Assembly (NCBI GenBank): GCA_009602725.1
Contig: WELB01000033.1
Span: forward strand, 357,883 to 377,275
Source of the DNA: Spirogloea muscicola
Lineage: Eukaryota > Streptophyta > Zygnematophyceae > Spirogloeales > Spirogloeaceae
DNA: 19,393 nucleotides
Reading direction: 5' to 3'
Part shown: piece after piece, positions 8,408 to 19,131 of the stretch
How positions within the stretch are numbered: position 1 is the stretch's first letter
How the letters are laid out: each line of letters starts with the position of its first letter
The notes under the pieces: model-generated
Seen by the model: the letters and a program-made list of their open reading frames with translations, nothing else
What the model was told of the DNA's origin: nothing
The model's database searches: none
Made by a program: the position numbers and the translations under genes

Positions 8408-11400
8408 GCACTGCCGTGGGGTCACTGTCGGCCTGCAGACTTGCTGCGCCGCCTGGCCGCGCGAGCCGCGGGCGCCGGCAAGGCTTCGACAGCGGCGGCG
8501 GCGGCTGAGGGGCAGTCCGGCTCCACGCCGCTGGCGATGGCGGCAGCGGCGGCCGATGAAGCGGCAGCGGGCGCCGGGAAGGGTAAGGTGATCGTCATCT
8601 CAGGGCCGACGGCGTCCGGCAAGACAGCGCTCGGCCTGGCGCTGGCTGGCCTCCTCGGCGGCGAGATCGTGAGCGCCGACTCCGTGCAGGCAGGCCGCGC
8701 CGCCCTCGGCACCCCCCTCCCTCCCTCTCTCCCCCCCCCTCCGTCCACAATGATGAAATCTACAGCTATAATACCACGGATACGAGGATTCCTTACTAGG
8801 ATTACTAGTCCAAACTAGCAGACTCTGCACCTGCCTCACTTGCCGCTACACTTACCACGAGGAGAGCAAGTGACTGCCTTTCCCTCTCAACGTCCAGCTC
8901 TCTGTGGCACCTTCCTGTCTCTTGATCTGTCTGGCTCAATGGAGCCAAGTCCATGCTGCCTGCCCAGCCAGCCTAGAGATGCAGATACGGAGCTGGGGCA
9001 TTTAGACAGCCAGCCAGCCAGCCCTCCTTTGAGCACGGCAAAATGTTGGTGGAGGTCCACTCATGGACGCAGTGTGGCCAAGCATCTGAAGTAGGTCACT
9101 TGTTAACGATTACGGCGTCCATTCCATCTATTGTACCCCTCGCTCCCTCTGCAGGTTTACCGCGGTATGGACGTTGGAAGTGCCAAAACACCACCTGCAG
9201 ACCGTCAAGTACAGACCCCCGTAGCTGGCGCTGCTCTCTGAAATATACGTCAGTGGCCAAGTTGACTACGCTGGAGTGTCTCGCCGTTCTTGCTGCGAAT
9301 GCAGTGCACTCTTGACAAGCTTGAGTTGTCATTGCCCTGGCTTTCATGGCAGGGAGTTCCGCACCATATGCTGGACATCATGGATCCAACAGAAGGTATG
9401 TTGGTGATTTGATGACCAACACTATGAAGTCTCCACAACAGTGAACTTCTTATTACTGCTCAGACTTGCGGGCACAACTTGCGCAGTGTACACATTGCAC
9501 CTGTACATGGGATGTCTTGCTCAAGTCAACTGGCTGGCACTGCGCGTCTTTAATGGTATCCTACACTCTTATCTACTTGTGAAATGCAGGGGGCTTAATG
9601 ACAGCACATGCATTCAGTGCTGCTTGATCACAAACTCTCACCACCTGGGAACTGGACTGCATGCTCCTGTTTCCAGAGTGCACAGCTGGTGACTTCTATG
9701 AGGCAGCAAGGGCAGCTACTGCTGATGTCCTTTCTCGAGGGAGAGTGCCAATCGTAGTGGGTGGTACTGGCCTGTACTTGCGCTGGTAAATTAGGACCCC
9801 TAGCATTAACATTGAGTGACGTAATGTGTTTGCTTGTATTGAGCATCTAGCAGTGTACTTCTGAAAAGTTGTTGTGCTTACTTGCACTTAGTACTAATTT
9901 ACTTGCACTTGATATCAAATATAAGTCAACACATTGTCAAGTGTTAGAGTGGAACAATCTCAGGCGGCCTGGACATTATTGAAGCTGCCTCCTCTTAGCT
10001 CAAACAAGCAGTTGTTGTGCTGACATGCTGGTCAGCTGTGACCTACCATCTGTGATGAATCTCTGACGGTGCCGTGCTCCTGTTGTGCTTGAAGTCGGGC
10101 AGGTTCTTATATGGCAAGCCGCAGACGCCGAGGTCCACGCCGGAGGTTGGTGCGCGTGTGGCGGCCCTGGTGCCAGCCAGCATGGAGGAGGAGTGTGCCG
10201 GCAACGATGGAAGTGAGGACCATGGATGGGCGAGAGCTATCAGGATCTTGTCTGAAGCAGGTGATCCTGTGACGGCAGCACAGCTGAAGCGAAATGACTG
10301 GTACCGCCTCCGACGAGCCCTGGAGATTGTGCTGGTAAGTCCTTTCTCCATGGCAATGCACACAGCATGCTGTACTATGAGGACTGCCATTGACTGATGG
10401 ACTAGTGGCACGAATCAAGAATGCTTACTCCTGCACAATCACGTACTTGAGGTCCTGTAGAGGTTTCAATCTGCACAATTTGTTCAGCTTAGTAGCACTG
10501 AGTAAGCAAAGGCAGTAGAGTCATCTAAATCTTCCCTTCTTGGCTCTCCCTTGTGTTGTAGGCCACAGGGAGGCCCAGAGCCGACTTCCCCTGCCCTCAT
10601 GAAGCTGCACCAAGTGACAAACTTTATATCTCACCAGGAAGAGAAGACAACAGCACAGACCATTCTCAAGTCAAACATCTTGACTATGACTTCTGCTGCT
10701 ACTTCCTCTCCCCTCCCCGGCTTGACTTGTACAAGAGGATTGACCGGAGGTGCGAAGAGATGCTCGCAGGTTTTCATCGTCACTTCCAATCAGCAGAATC
10801 TCTTGATTGCCTCATCATTGTCAGTTTGTTATAATCTCTGCAGAAGCACTATGCTTGACTTCTTGCTTCCATTGCAAGTCGTTTCATTGGACATACAAGC
10901 ACTAGGTGCATTTGCAAGCAGAGTCTGCAGTCTATTGCCACGATATGACTGGTACAGTTCCTTATGATTAATGTATGGCGGTGGTTGGGATGCTTCTCTG
11001 GTTACTTACAGGTGGCTTGCTGAAAGAGGCAGCGTGGCTTCTTGACAATGGCATTCTCCCTGACTCCAATTCGCCTTCGCGAGCCATTGGTTACCGCCAG
11101 GCGAGCATCACAACCAAGTCCAATGCTGGGTAGCCTTACACCTGAGGATGCTGATGCAGGCCCAAGACTTGCAGAGGTGCATTCATATCTGGCACTGCTT
11201 CAAGTGCTCTTCCTTTTTCTTTCTGAAGACGTTGCTGGGGGGTCGTCATGCAGCTACGTGCTGAGGGTTCAGCCATGCTGTGCAGGCCATGGACTTCCTC
11301 CAGCAGCGACGAGAAAGTCCCAGCAGTACTTCCGAGGAGGAGATCCTTGTCTTTCTGCAGACCTTCCAGCAGGCCTCAAGGTGGGGTTCTGTGCAAACAG

Positions 11401-12082
11401 GCCCTTCATAGGAACCATCTGCAGAGCCAAGTGCATCGTGGCACTATCTGTGACTAATAGCGTTGCAGCTGACCTTCTTCAGGAACTTTGCTAGGAGGCA
11501 AATAACTTGGTTCCGAGGGGAGCCGCTGTTCTGTTGGATCGACCCCTCTGATGTACTGTGCCTTGCTCCTTGTCAAATCCTCCACATTAGTAAATTCTCA
11601 AAGCCTAAGACTTTGCTTGATTAATTAGCAGTACAGCAAGAGGCTGCAGTATGCTCGACTGTACAGATTCCACTCTAGCTGCAATTCATTAATTACGGTA
11701 GCCACGTGCATACAGGAGAACATTGATACGCAGATAGCGGCTGCATTCTGCGAACTGGCAGCAGAGGAGCACATGGACAAGGCTTCCCTGGCTGTAAAGG
11801 AACGAACCTACAAAGAAGGGAAGAAGATGAAATTCTACCGCACAACTCTCACGTGAGTACATTCGGTTTCGGCATTATTCGTCTACTTGAATGATGGGTT
11901 GTGAGTTGGCCAATGCTGTTGCTGCCTAACGTTGTCGCCACTTGATCGTACTGCACAGGCTGTTTTCGCAGGAAGAGGAGAGGTCAAGGTTACGAGCCTG
12001 GTTAGATAGCACCCAGAGGAGATCCGCAAGAAACACATCTACACATTTATCAACATCTCAAGACAGTGGTGCTCTATTATAG
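8402..12082 (+). CDS. IPT9: tRNA dimethylallyltransferase, plant IPT9 / bacterial MiaA type
   Basis: Eleven exons: 8402-8689, 9155-9208, 9353-9395, 9677-9785, 10103-10334, 10562-10769, 11012-11100, 11286-11380, 11483-11552, 11716-11852 and 11959-12082. They sum to 1449 nt, or 482 residues. The enzyme transfers a dimethylallyl group from DMAPP to A37 of tRNAs reading UNN codons; degradation of such tRNA also yields cis-zeatin cytokinins. Motifs in order: P-loop GPTASGKT (68-75), [118 protein letters not shown] and [19 protein letters not shown]. The YLRWFLYGKP form and the absence of the C-terminal zinc finger fit IPT9 rather than the MOD5/TRIT1 type. Residues 1-60 are Ala/Arg-rich and may target an organelle. 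Introns 1 and 7 have GC donors. It converges on the NAD+ synthetase gene. Confidence 0.95.
8690..9154 (+). other. GC-AG intron 1 of the IPT gene
   Basis: The donor is GTGCAG|GCAGGC and the acceptor CTCTGCAG|GTTTAC. The join gives [17 protein letters not shown], the near-invariant block after the P-loop of MiaA-type enzymes. The nearby GT (TCC|GTGCAG) would delete the conserved VQ. The intron has a long pyrimidine tract (about 8710-8744) close to its 5' end. Confidence 0.88.
9007..9022. repeat. CAGC tetranucleotide repeat in IPT intron 1
   Basis: Four perfect CAGC units lie in the 3' part of the intron. No function is apparent. Confidence 0.8.
11101..11285 (+). other. GC-AG intron 7 of the IPT gene
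   Basis: The donor is CGCCAG|GCGAGC and the acceptor GCTGTGCAG|GCCATG. Splicing gives AIGYRQ|AMDFLQ, the conserved IPT9/MiaA motif, in phase 0. Reading on would add nine residues and then meet TAG at about 11131. Confidence 0.9.
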
Positions 12083-12582
12083 TCGTGCATTAGATTGCTG
12101 TCTGCTCAAGCTTGCTTTGCTTCCAAAGAGCAGCCTAAGACCTTTATAACAAGCTTCTGGCACGTGCACCTGTGGGGCATGCACAAGGGGCTGCCATCAG
12201 CTCTCCTGAAAACCAGTTGACAAAAGTCAGGCAAGGAACATGATGACAGCAGTGCACAATATACGCAGCCTCACTGGTCGAGTATCTGAAGAGGGCTCGA
12301 CAGCAAGGAACTTGTGTGTCATGGAAATCGTGCTCTCTTGGCTTTGCTTCTATTTGATGTTCCCTATCAACTCTGCATAAACTCTGCATGCCAGCTGCAA
12401 TTATGGCAGTGCACTACATTGCTGTGCACAGACCATAAATCTTCACCAATGGTCTGCTATCTGTGATCTGACCATGGCTCTTTGAAATATAAGGCACATG
12501 CCTCTGGCAGCACAACCGCAGAAACTTCCTTTAAGCCGACAGGACAGCAGTGAGCTGGCTCAAAGGGAAGCATGAAACAAGT
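12083..12582. other. convergent intergenic region
   Basis: These 500 bases lie between the ends of the IPT gene (plus) and the NAD+ synthetase gene (minus) and must carry both 3' untranslated regions. I see no RNA gene, clear poly(A) signal or coding exon. An open frame on the minus strand at about 12144-12389 has no recognisable features. Confidence 0.5.
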
Positions 12583-15500
12583 TTAGGATGCATGCTCCGC
12601 GCCAGAGTGAGGCTGGCCTGCCGCAGCTGATGGCACCCCCTGGGACTGTGCCAAGTCGCCGGCCTGCTCGGCGATCGTCTGCCCACCATTTGGATCTTTG
12701 CAGCTTACTTCATCTACTCTGCGGTCTTTGCTGGCCACCACCATCTCGTCAATCTGGTGGAACTGCCATGGCCATTGCGTGTTGTACAAGAACTGCCGCA
12801 AGTCGAAGCGATTATCGTCGACGGAGTAGTTCTGCAGACCCACAGCAGATGACCACAAAAACAGCAAAGATTGAAGCAGATCCAGGGGAAGACATCGACT
12901 GATCAATTCAAGTTAGTAAGATGACCAAGTCTAGCAAGCTCTTGAGCCAATGTGGATCCTGTCCTGGCCCCCATGTGCGGTTACATGCGTCTCCTCTAAA
13001 CTACTTCAGAAATGTTACAAGATGCTCAAAAAGAATAGAAGTCAGTGGGCCAAAGTACCTCCTCAGCACATTGATCGAGAGTTGGAGGGCACTTCAGAGC
13101 AGGACTCAGATATGAGGAGATGCTGAATTTTCACATAGAATGTACCTCAGCGTGATAGGCTGGAGTTATTGTGGTCATCTTGTGGCGATTCACAGAGTAA
13201 TAGTAGAAGAAGTCTTTGACCTTCTTTGCCACTTCCGCAGGAACCAGTCTTCCATGCCAGCGATGGCACAAGTGCTGGTAACAAAGCAAATTTCAGATTG
13301 TCAGCATTTCCTTGTTGCTAAGTTCCTGCTAATGATGGGTGGTAAACACACCAGCCACTAGCATGTCTAAGGAGGCCAATCTTCTACGTTACAGTGAGAG
13401 ACTTGCTTGTCATGTTAACAAGAAGGGCACCTGGAACATGGAAACGGGGCCGCAGCGAAAGATCTTCCTAAGGCGGCCGTACATAGACAACTCCTCATAG
13501 GTCATACCCATGTCAATCTCGTCACTCTGCCATTGCGCAACAGTACGAAATGAAACTCATTGTCAAGTTCTGACAATGAGAATCGCTTGTGATTGATAGA
13601 TTAGGCCAATTCTTAGCTGCTTAGCAACCAAACACACCTGCTAGACAGCAACGAATTCTTCCAGCCTATTAGATATGATGGTTACAGCGATTGAGGGTGC
13701 CACCTGCACATATGTTTCTGAAGTTGGCTCCAATTCGGCTGTAGGAGCAGCAGCCTCAACCTCCATCAGTACAGGGTAGCCCAGGTTCTCGCCGCCCCAC
13801 TTCAGGAAAGCCTTCAAGTCATGCTTGCTGATCCCTCCAATTGGGTTGATGTCAGCAGAGCTGCAGTCATACTGAGATGCCGAAGTCAAGAATGCTGCAT
13901 TAGCAAATTACTTCACCCACTATTTGTTTTTTTAGAAATTAGACTGCACATGCCTTCCTTTTCCCTCCAATCACTGTCATGGATCACAGTAGCACGAAAC
14001 GATGGTACTTCTGGTGCAGCGTACATGAATGTCATTGAAACCACAAGTCTGTGCTTCACAGAAGATGACAGGTGCGCTACAATTTCCAATCTGCAGGTCC
14101 CTTCCTTAGGCTTGACAAGCAACAGGAGATGCTCAAGTGGCAGATTCATTACAAGCTGACCTTGGTAAGATACCCTCGGAGGCCTTCATCCACGTTTGCG
14201 CTGCCAAGGACAAGCAAATAGCCTGACTTGCCTCTTAACCAAGGCAGCAATTGGGCCATCAGGTAAGCAATGACCATCCGTAGCCTTGCTTGGATGTTCT
14301 GGAGTGCCAGGTTCTCTGTCTGGGAACCTCCATGCACCTGCTCAATCAAGCAATCTCAAGTGCCCATCCACGTGCATCATGCTCGTGCTACAAATACCTT
14401 GATTGCTCTACTCATCGTTGGTCAGACTCTTAACACAACCTTGCGACACACAATTAGCAGTGCACAAGTGAAGATGGAAAGGAGGAACACCAAAGCTCAA
14501 CACTGGAGCTCACTTTGTACTTTGGTCGCTTGCCAGTCACTGCTTCAAAGAGGTTGACTATGGCAGACACAACTGTGTCAATCATGAAGCCCATGTGCGA
14601 TGCTCCAATTTGCTCTGCCAGATCAGCAGCCCGCTTCTGTGTGGCAGCTGAGCTGACAGAACCCACAGAGGGTTAGTCAATCCCACACTCTTGCTCCAAC
14701 TCTCCTTCTACACCTCCATGAACCCTCTTCGTCTTTACCTAGCTAAGTGGTAGAGTGTGTGTAAGGTCCAAGAATGTAGGTTAATCCTCTGTGGTTTGCC
14801 AACATGTTGCAATGACCAGCTTGCTTGTGTCCTGCAGAAGTACGACCATGCCCCTTCTGTATGTCTCAAGAGTAAGAGTATGAGATGGAAAACCTGTTCT
14901 CTGTTCCCAAGTAGACAGTGTGCAGGACACAGTTTGCGAAGTCCTTGGCATCCGTAGGAAGCTGCCCGTCCTCATAACCTCCTATGCGAGTTGCATCTTT
15001 GCAGACCTGCTCGTTCCCTTCGCTAACAGCTGCAGAACGCAAGGCAAAAAAATCGTAGATGTCACAATATCTACTAAGAGCAATCAGAGCAGCATGAAAG
15101 TAGCCTTGTCGTGTAGCCTTGCAGGTGTTACAACAGCAACTTGAGCAGCAACAATTTGTCACATGTTGTGCTCTTGCAAGTGTTTGGCGACTTCAGATCA
15201 GCACCTGCACACAATTGACCTGCCACTTTAAGCTGGACAACATGTGTGCTGCATACCTTTGACAACAAGTTGACACATGCATCCAACAATTGCAGCAACA
15301 GCAGAGCTGTCTGCACCACCAGAGAGCGGTAGCAGATACCCTGCAGCACCACTTCGGCAGAGGTAGTCCCAAAGCCAGCAGGCAGGGCCCAGGGCAATCT
15401 CCTCTTGTGGACTGTGGTATCTTGGCTGCATCTTTGAGCATCTTGATAAGTTCAGGTGTGTATAAATACAGTGCTTGTGTTACTCGGCAGAGAGCAATGA

Positions 15501-17514
15501 GCTATGCATGTCTGCAGGCCTAGACATTGATGGTCAGATTGCTGTACCGGGATGGGGTTGGTAGGGAATTCAAAAAGACCGTCTGTTACACGCGACAGCC
15601 TAAAGTCAACTTTGATAGTCGGTATTCGCTCCACCCGGCTGGCTTGCTCCCTCATACTGCTTAGGGCGCCTCGATAGCTTGCCACCTACGAGTCATTTGT
15701 GCTTGTTTGACAATGAGTATGCTGCATCGTAGGTCCTCAGTTACATTACGACACTACTCTAGGAGCTCTATATCTTGGCTACATGGTCAATTGCCCTCAG
15801 TATTTGTTCATTTATTCTGTGCAGTTGCTTGATATCCAAGAGCTCCATGCTCAAATGTGAAGCAGTATAAGGAAGGGAAGGCCATGCACTGAGAGGGCGG
15901 CAGGCACAGTGAGATCAGCACGCTTACCGTGTCCAGATCAACTGCTGCAACCACCATCTCTATGTCTTTGAGAGAAAACTGGCTCCCCTGTGCCACGACA
16001 TCTCCGTTCACCACAATGGTGGCACATCCATCTGCCGTAAGGTTACACAATGTTGCAGTTTGGTTGCTGCGTTACATGTCTGCTGGGGTCTATGGATCTT
16101 AGGTCTTATTGCAAACAGCCCCAGCTTGACTTTGGCCTAGATTTGGGATAACATCTGCAGCAGGCTCTGTCCTGCACGCGTGCTCTGTCAGCAAAGTGCA
16201 GCTAAGTTTGTTTCAAATACACGAAAATCTCCTCTAAGTACAGGTGCAAGACACAAGTCTTGAGGATTCCAAACAAGACGCCTGCTTATCTTTTTGAGCT
16301 TTTATGGTCAGGTATGCAAGTCGGACCATTAGATGAGAAGCTGAGACCAACCATAGTAAAGGCGGCCTCCGTCACAGCCTTGCTGATTGGCATACATGTA
16401 CACGCCGCCAGCCTTGGCCATGGCGTTCTTCATCAGCTCCAGACGCGTGTCGAGCTTGCGCAGCTGGTGGTGGCTCCCGCTGCCATTAGTGATGATTTCC
16501 ACGCCGTTGAGCGCGAGCACGACGTGCGGCGATGCCGGCGTGAAGAGCTCCTCGCACGTCTCGGCAGCCAAGGCACTGCCGCACATGGCAGTGCAGGTCG
16601 TCTGCCTCGCCTAATCAGCTCGGAGCTGCTAGTACTGAGTTGAACACAGGCTGTGCACACCAATCACGCCAAAAGCATAGTATACGGTCCTCAGTCCACT
16701 CACGTGTCGTTGAACTCCAAGCAGGCGTCGCCGAAGGGCACCGTAGACTGACCGGTAATTGCCACCAAGCTCGGCGGCAGGCGGATCTCCTCAACAGTGC
16801 GGGGGCGCTTCCAGGTCGCAAACCAGCGCGTCTCCCGGTAGTTGCCATCGTCTGCGAGGTCCATCTTTGGTCGAAACAGCAGGAGCCGGCCATCGAGACA
16901 GAAGGCGCGGCAGTTGTAGCGCACGCCGCGGTAGTCCACCGGCAGGCCGATGTCGCATACAATGCCATGCGTGAGATCTGACTCTAGAATGCTCCCCAGG
17001 CACTCAAGCCTGCACTCGCAACAAAATTACGACTCCCTTAGCTCTCGCGGTATGATTCCTATGAGCTGCTCTGGCTTAGCTACAGATATAAGAGCAGTCA
17101 GTCGCCTTAGAAGAGATTGCGCAGGCAGCATCAGCTTAGCACCAGCCTCCGTGCACAATACGGCGCACGATCTGCGCTCAAGAATGACAGCACTGGCACA
17201 GATTTCACACGAAGCTCCAGCAGAGGCTAGTCCGCGTCGCTCTCACTTGCTTATGCAAAGAAGATTATGCAAGATCGTGTAAGGCAGTGCTGCAGTCGCA
17301 GGAGTGATGGTCTTGCTCACGAGTGCACACAAGTGTCTTGCTCGTGGAAGTGGTCATCGCAGCCGTAGCCCGAGAGCTCCAGCTCGGGGCCGACGCGGTA
17401 AGTCGCGCCAGCTTCCTTCGCGAGCCGGATGCTCTCCTTGACACGAGCGAGGTTGCCCTCGAAGTCCATCGCCCATTGATTCAGGTTGCACGTTGCAAGC
17501 CGCACAAGCCTCAT
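12583..17514 (-). CDS. NADSYN1: glutamine-dependent NAD+ synthetase
   Basis: Thirteen exons: 17514-17321, 17009-16704, 16575-16352, 16031-15928, 15685-15548, 15425-15257, 15029-14894, 14652-14514, 14337-14161, 13871-13704, 13526-13431, 13274-13146 and 12831-12583. They sum to 2229 nt, or 742 residues, the normal size for eukaryotic enzymes. It converts nicotinic acid adenine dinucleotide, ATP and glutamine to NAD+, the last step of both de novo and salvage routes. The N-terminal nitrilase-type glutaminase has the full triad: Glu44 in [13 protein letters not shown], Lys113 in [15 protein letters not shown] and Cys174 in ETCEELFTP. The synthetase domain has [19 protein letters not shown], the ATP-binding SGGADS (357-362), [40 protein letters not shown] and [19 protein letters not shown]. 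All twelve donors are GT. No organelle presequence is seen, so a cytosolic location is likely. The start ATG in GCCAAGATGAGG fits the family N-terminus exactly. Confidence 0.97.
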
Positions 17515-17754
17515 CTTGGCCGCCGCTCGGAGCAGGCGCGCTGCGGCGGCTCCTGAGCGATGAGGCCTGGCGTGCCCAGCCGCGGAAGCTCAGCGGCGTG
17601 GGAGCTGCCCAGAGACTGTGGCAGAGAGACTCTTTCTTTGTACTTGCGACACTGATACCTACCGTAGCGCGACACTTCACATCTATCAAACAATTAGTAC
17701 CTGAAGATATTCTTATCACGCATTGTCCTCTATCCTCCATTTCAGAGAAAATTC
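17515..17754 (-). promoter_or_regulatory. 5' region of the NAD+ synthetase gene
   Basis: The first 100 or so bases upstream of the ATG are CpG-rich and then turn AT-richer. This matches the 5' pattern of the other genes and probably contains the leader and core promoter. No TATA box or other defined site is evident. Confidence 0.45.
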
Positions 17755-17822
17755 CGTGTATTAGAAACAAATGTAGGCCAAATGGCCAAGTACAAAGGCA
17801 AGCACAGCTAAAGATCTACATA
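17755..17822. repeat. dispersed 68-bp repeat, copy 1
   Basis: This 68-bp block matches 19043-19110 in the same orientation at 63 of 68 positions (about 93%) without gaps. It contains the near-palindrome GGCCAAATGGCC. Similarity stops sharply on both sides. Confidence 0.9.
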
Positions 17823-18598
17823 CATTTCAGAGAGCAGCTGAGCCAAAGAGCCTGCAGCTCGAGCTAAGTCACCAACTCGGCCAGGGTCCCACACTACGTT
17901 AGATGAGTTAGTAGATGATAAAGGCTGGGACTTGTGTATTACGAGACCTTCTTTATATGTAGCGCCTGCTGATACATGACTGACTCGTGATACCTAACGT
18001 ACGTTAGTAAGATAACCCTCTCTCTCAGTAGAAAGGGTGGTCAGGACTCTGCCAACATACTGATGCAATCAATGAAGAACGGATGGTATAATCATGTTCG
18101 ACTAGTTATACAATACCTGTATTACTACGATGACCATCAATTCGTCGTTGCAATCGTTCTGCACCAACTCCTCGATGATAGTTGGTCATGCGACCTGAAG
18201 ATGTACGCTCAGAATATCTGCTTTTTGAAACCAATTGTGAGGACTTCCATTTGCAATAAATAAGTTTCTTAGGTTGAATTGAGATTGATAAGGAAAAGTT
18301 GCTCTCATCTGAATGCCACGTAAGCCGTGAAGTTCACAGTAAGATGTGAGGTGCTATTATTTGTACGTATGGAATAAGTCCTTTCCTTATTTTCTATCTC
18401 GAATTTGCTCTCGAGATTCTTTGTCTATATGAGGTGATCTAATTACTGTGTACAAGTCAACCCTGTCTACGATTATCCTCCATTAGCTTATATCCCATAT
18501 AACGTTATCAAATTCTGACAAACCGAGTAGGTTCATAGTCTTAAGGTTATAATCCTTCATACTTCCATACTTTTACAATTTTCTCAATTATAAGCTTA
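17823..18598. other. AT-rich gene-free stretch
   Basis: This is clearly AT-richer than the rest of the window, with only short open frames and no recognisable protein or RNA gene. It could be the interior of a decayed transposable element whose right end lies at 18657, or ordinary intergenic DNA. Confidence 0.5.
18451..18500 (+). mobile_element. possible degenerate transposon left terminus
   Basis: TACAAGTCAACCCTGTCTAC resembles a pogo-like left end next to TA, with one extra base relative to a CAGTCAACC-type start. No matching right end is in the window; the terminus at 18657 is different in sequence. Confidence 0.25.
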
Positions 18599-18601
18599 TA
18601 C

Positions 18602-18659
18602 TTATGGACGGACCGTGCGACCAACAATCCGACCCCGCGACCAGCATAAGTGGACTGTA
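18602..18659 (-). mobile_element. pogo-like transposon right terminus
   Basis: The stretch ends AAGTGGACTG followed by TA (18658-18659). Read inward it begins CAGTCCACTTATGCTGGTCG and contains GCGACC at 18617-18622 and 18637-18642, 20 bp apart, as in subterminal transposase sites. The element would extend leftward into the AT-rich stretch. The left partner was not found. Confidence 0.4.
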
Positions 18660-18798
18660 ATTAGTGACTTGAAAATTTTGAATGTAGTCTATGGCCCTAT
18701 GATAAAGTGCGCGGTTACTACTTCACCGTGGTCGTGTGGTTGCCGCCGCCTTAAACAGTGAAAGTTTTCTTGCCCCGCCTGCCCTCGCCTTCCTTGTC

Positions 18799-18879
18799 TT
18801 GCAACCTGAACCTGCTGTTCACGATCTACATCCTGTACCTGTCCTTCATGACTTACAGCCACTTCCTGTCTTGATGTGG
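18799..18879. repeat. degenerate 27-bp tandem repeat, three units
   Basis: Units at 18799-18825, 18826-18852 and 18853-18879 share CCTG-based spacing. In one plus-strand frame they read LQPEPAVHD, LHPVPVLHD and LQPLPVLMW, a 9-residue period. Open frames exist on both strands here (plus 18736-18981, minus 18940-18689), and I cannot tell which, if either, is a gene. Confidence 0.55.
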
Positions 18880-18916
18880 GAGGACCAGCAGACCGTCCCC
18901 GTCTTGGTGCAGATGC

Positions 18917-18966
18917 AGACACAGACGCAGACATGGTCACAAGACACAGACGCAGACATGGTCACA
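18917..18966. repeat. perfect 25-bp tandem duplication
   Basis: AGACACAGACGCAGACATGG plus TCACA occurs twice in a row, 18917-18941 and 18942-18966, without mismatch. The exact identity suggests a recent duplication. Confidence 0.95.
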
Positions 18967-19042
18967 AAGAGTTCAGAGTAATACAAAGGCTTGCCTGATT
19001 ACACACAGAGCCGGCGAGCACTCAGCTCCACCGAAGAGGCAT

Positions 19043-19110
19043 CGTGTATTAGAAAGAAATGTAGGCCAAATGGCCAGGTACAGAGGCAAGCACACCTAAA
19101 AATCTACATA
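19043..19110. repeat. dispersed 68-bp repeat, copy 2
   Basis: This is the second copy of the 68-bp block at 17755-17822, with five substitutions. It lies 22 bases beyond the stop codon of the possible minus-strand gene at the right edge, so it could belong to a 3' untranslated region. Confidence 0.9.
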
Positions 19111-19131
19111 ACCTACAGCAGATTGACCCGC

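Noticed and set aside
8422-8839. Minus-strand frames opposite IPT exon 1
   Set aside because: Low-complexity antisense of the P-loop exon.
12588-12902. Plus-strand 104-codon frame under the last NAD+ synthetase exon
   Set aside because: Shadow of the conserved minus-strand exon [13 protein letters not shown].
14735-14800. tRNA-like string (CTAGCTAAGTGGTAGAGTG) in a NAD+ synthetase intron
   Set aside because: It resembles a D-arm, but no acceptor stem, anticodon loop or T-arm can be formed around it.
17354-17770. Minus-strand 138-codon frame overlapping the NAD+ synthetase start
   Set aside because: Out of frame with the conserved [16 protein letters not shown]-terminus; GC-rich by-product.
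17755-19110. 68-bp direct repeats as LTRs of a retrotransposon
   Set aside because: Too short, no TG...CA ends, no primer-binding site or polyprotein between them.
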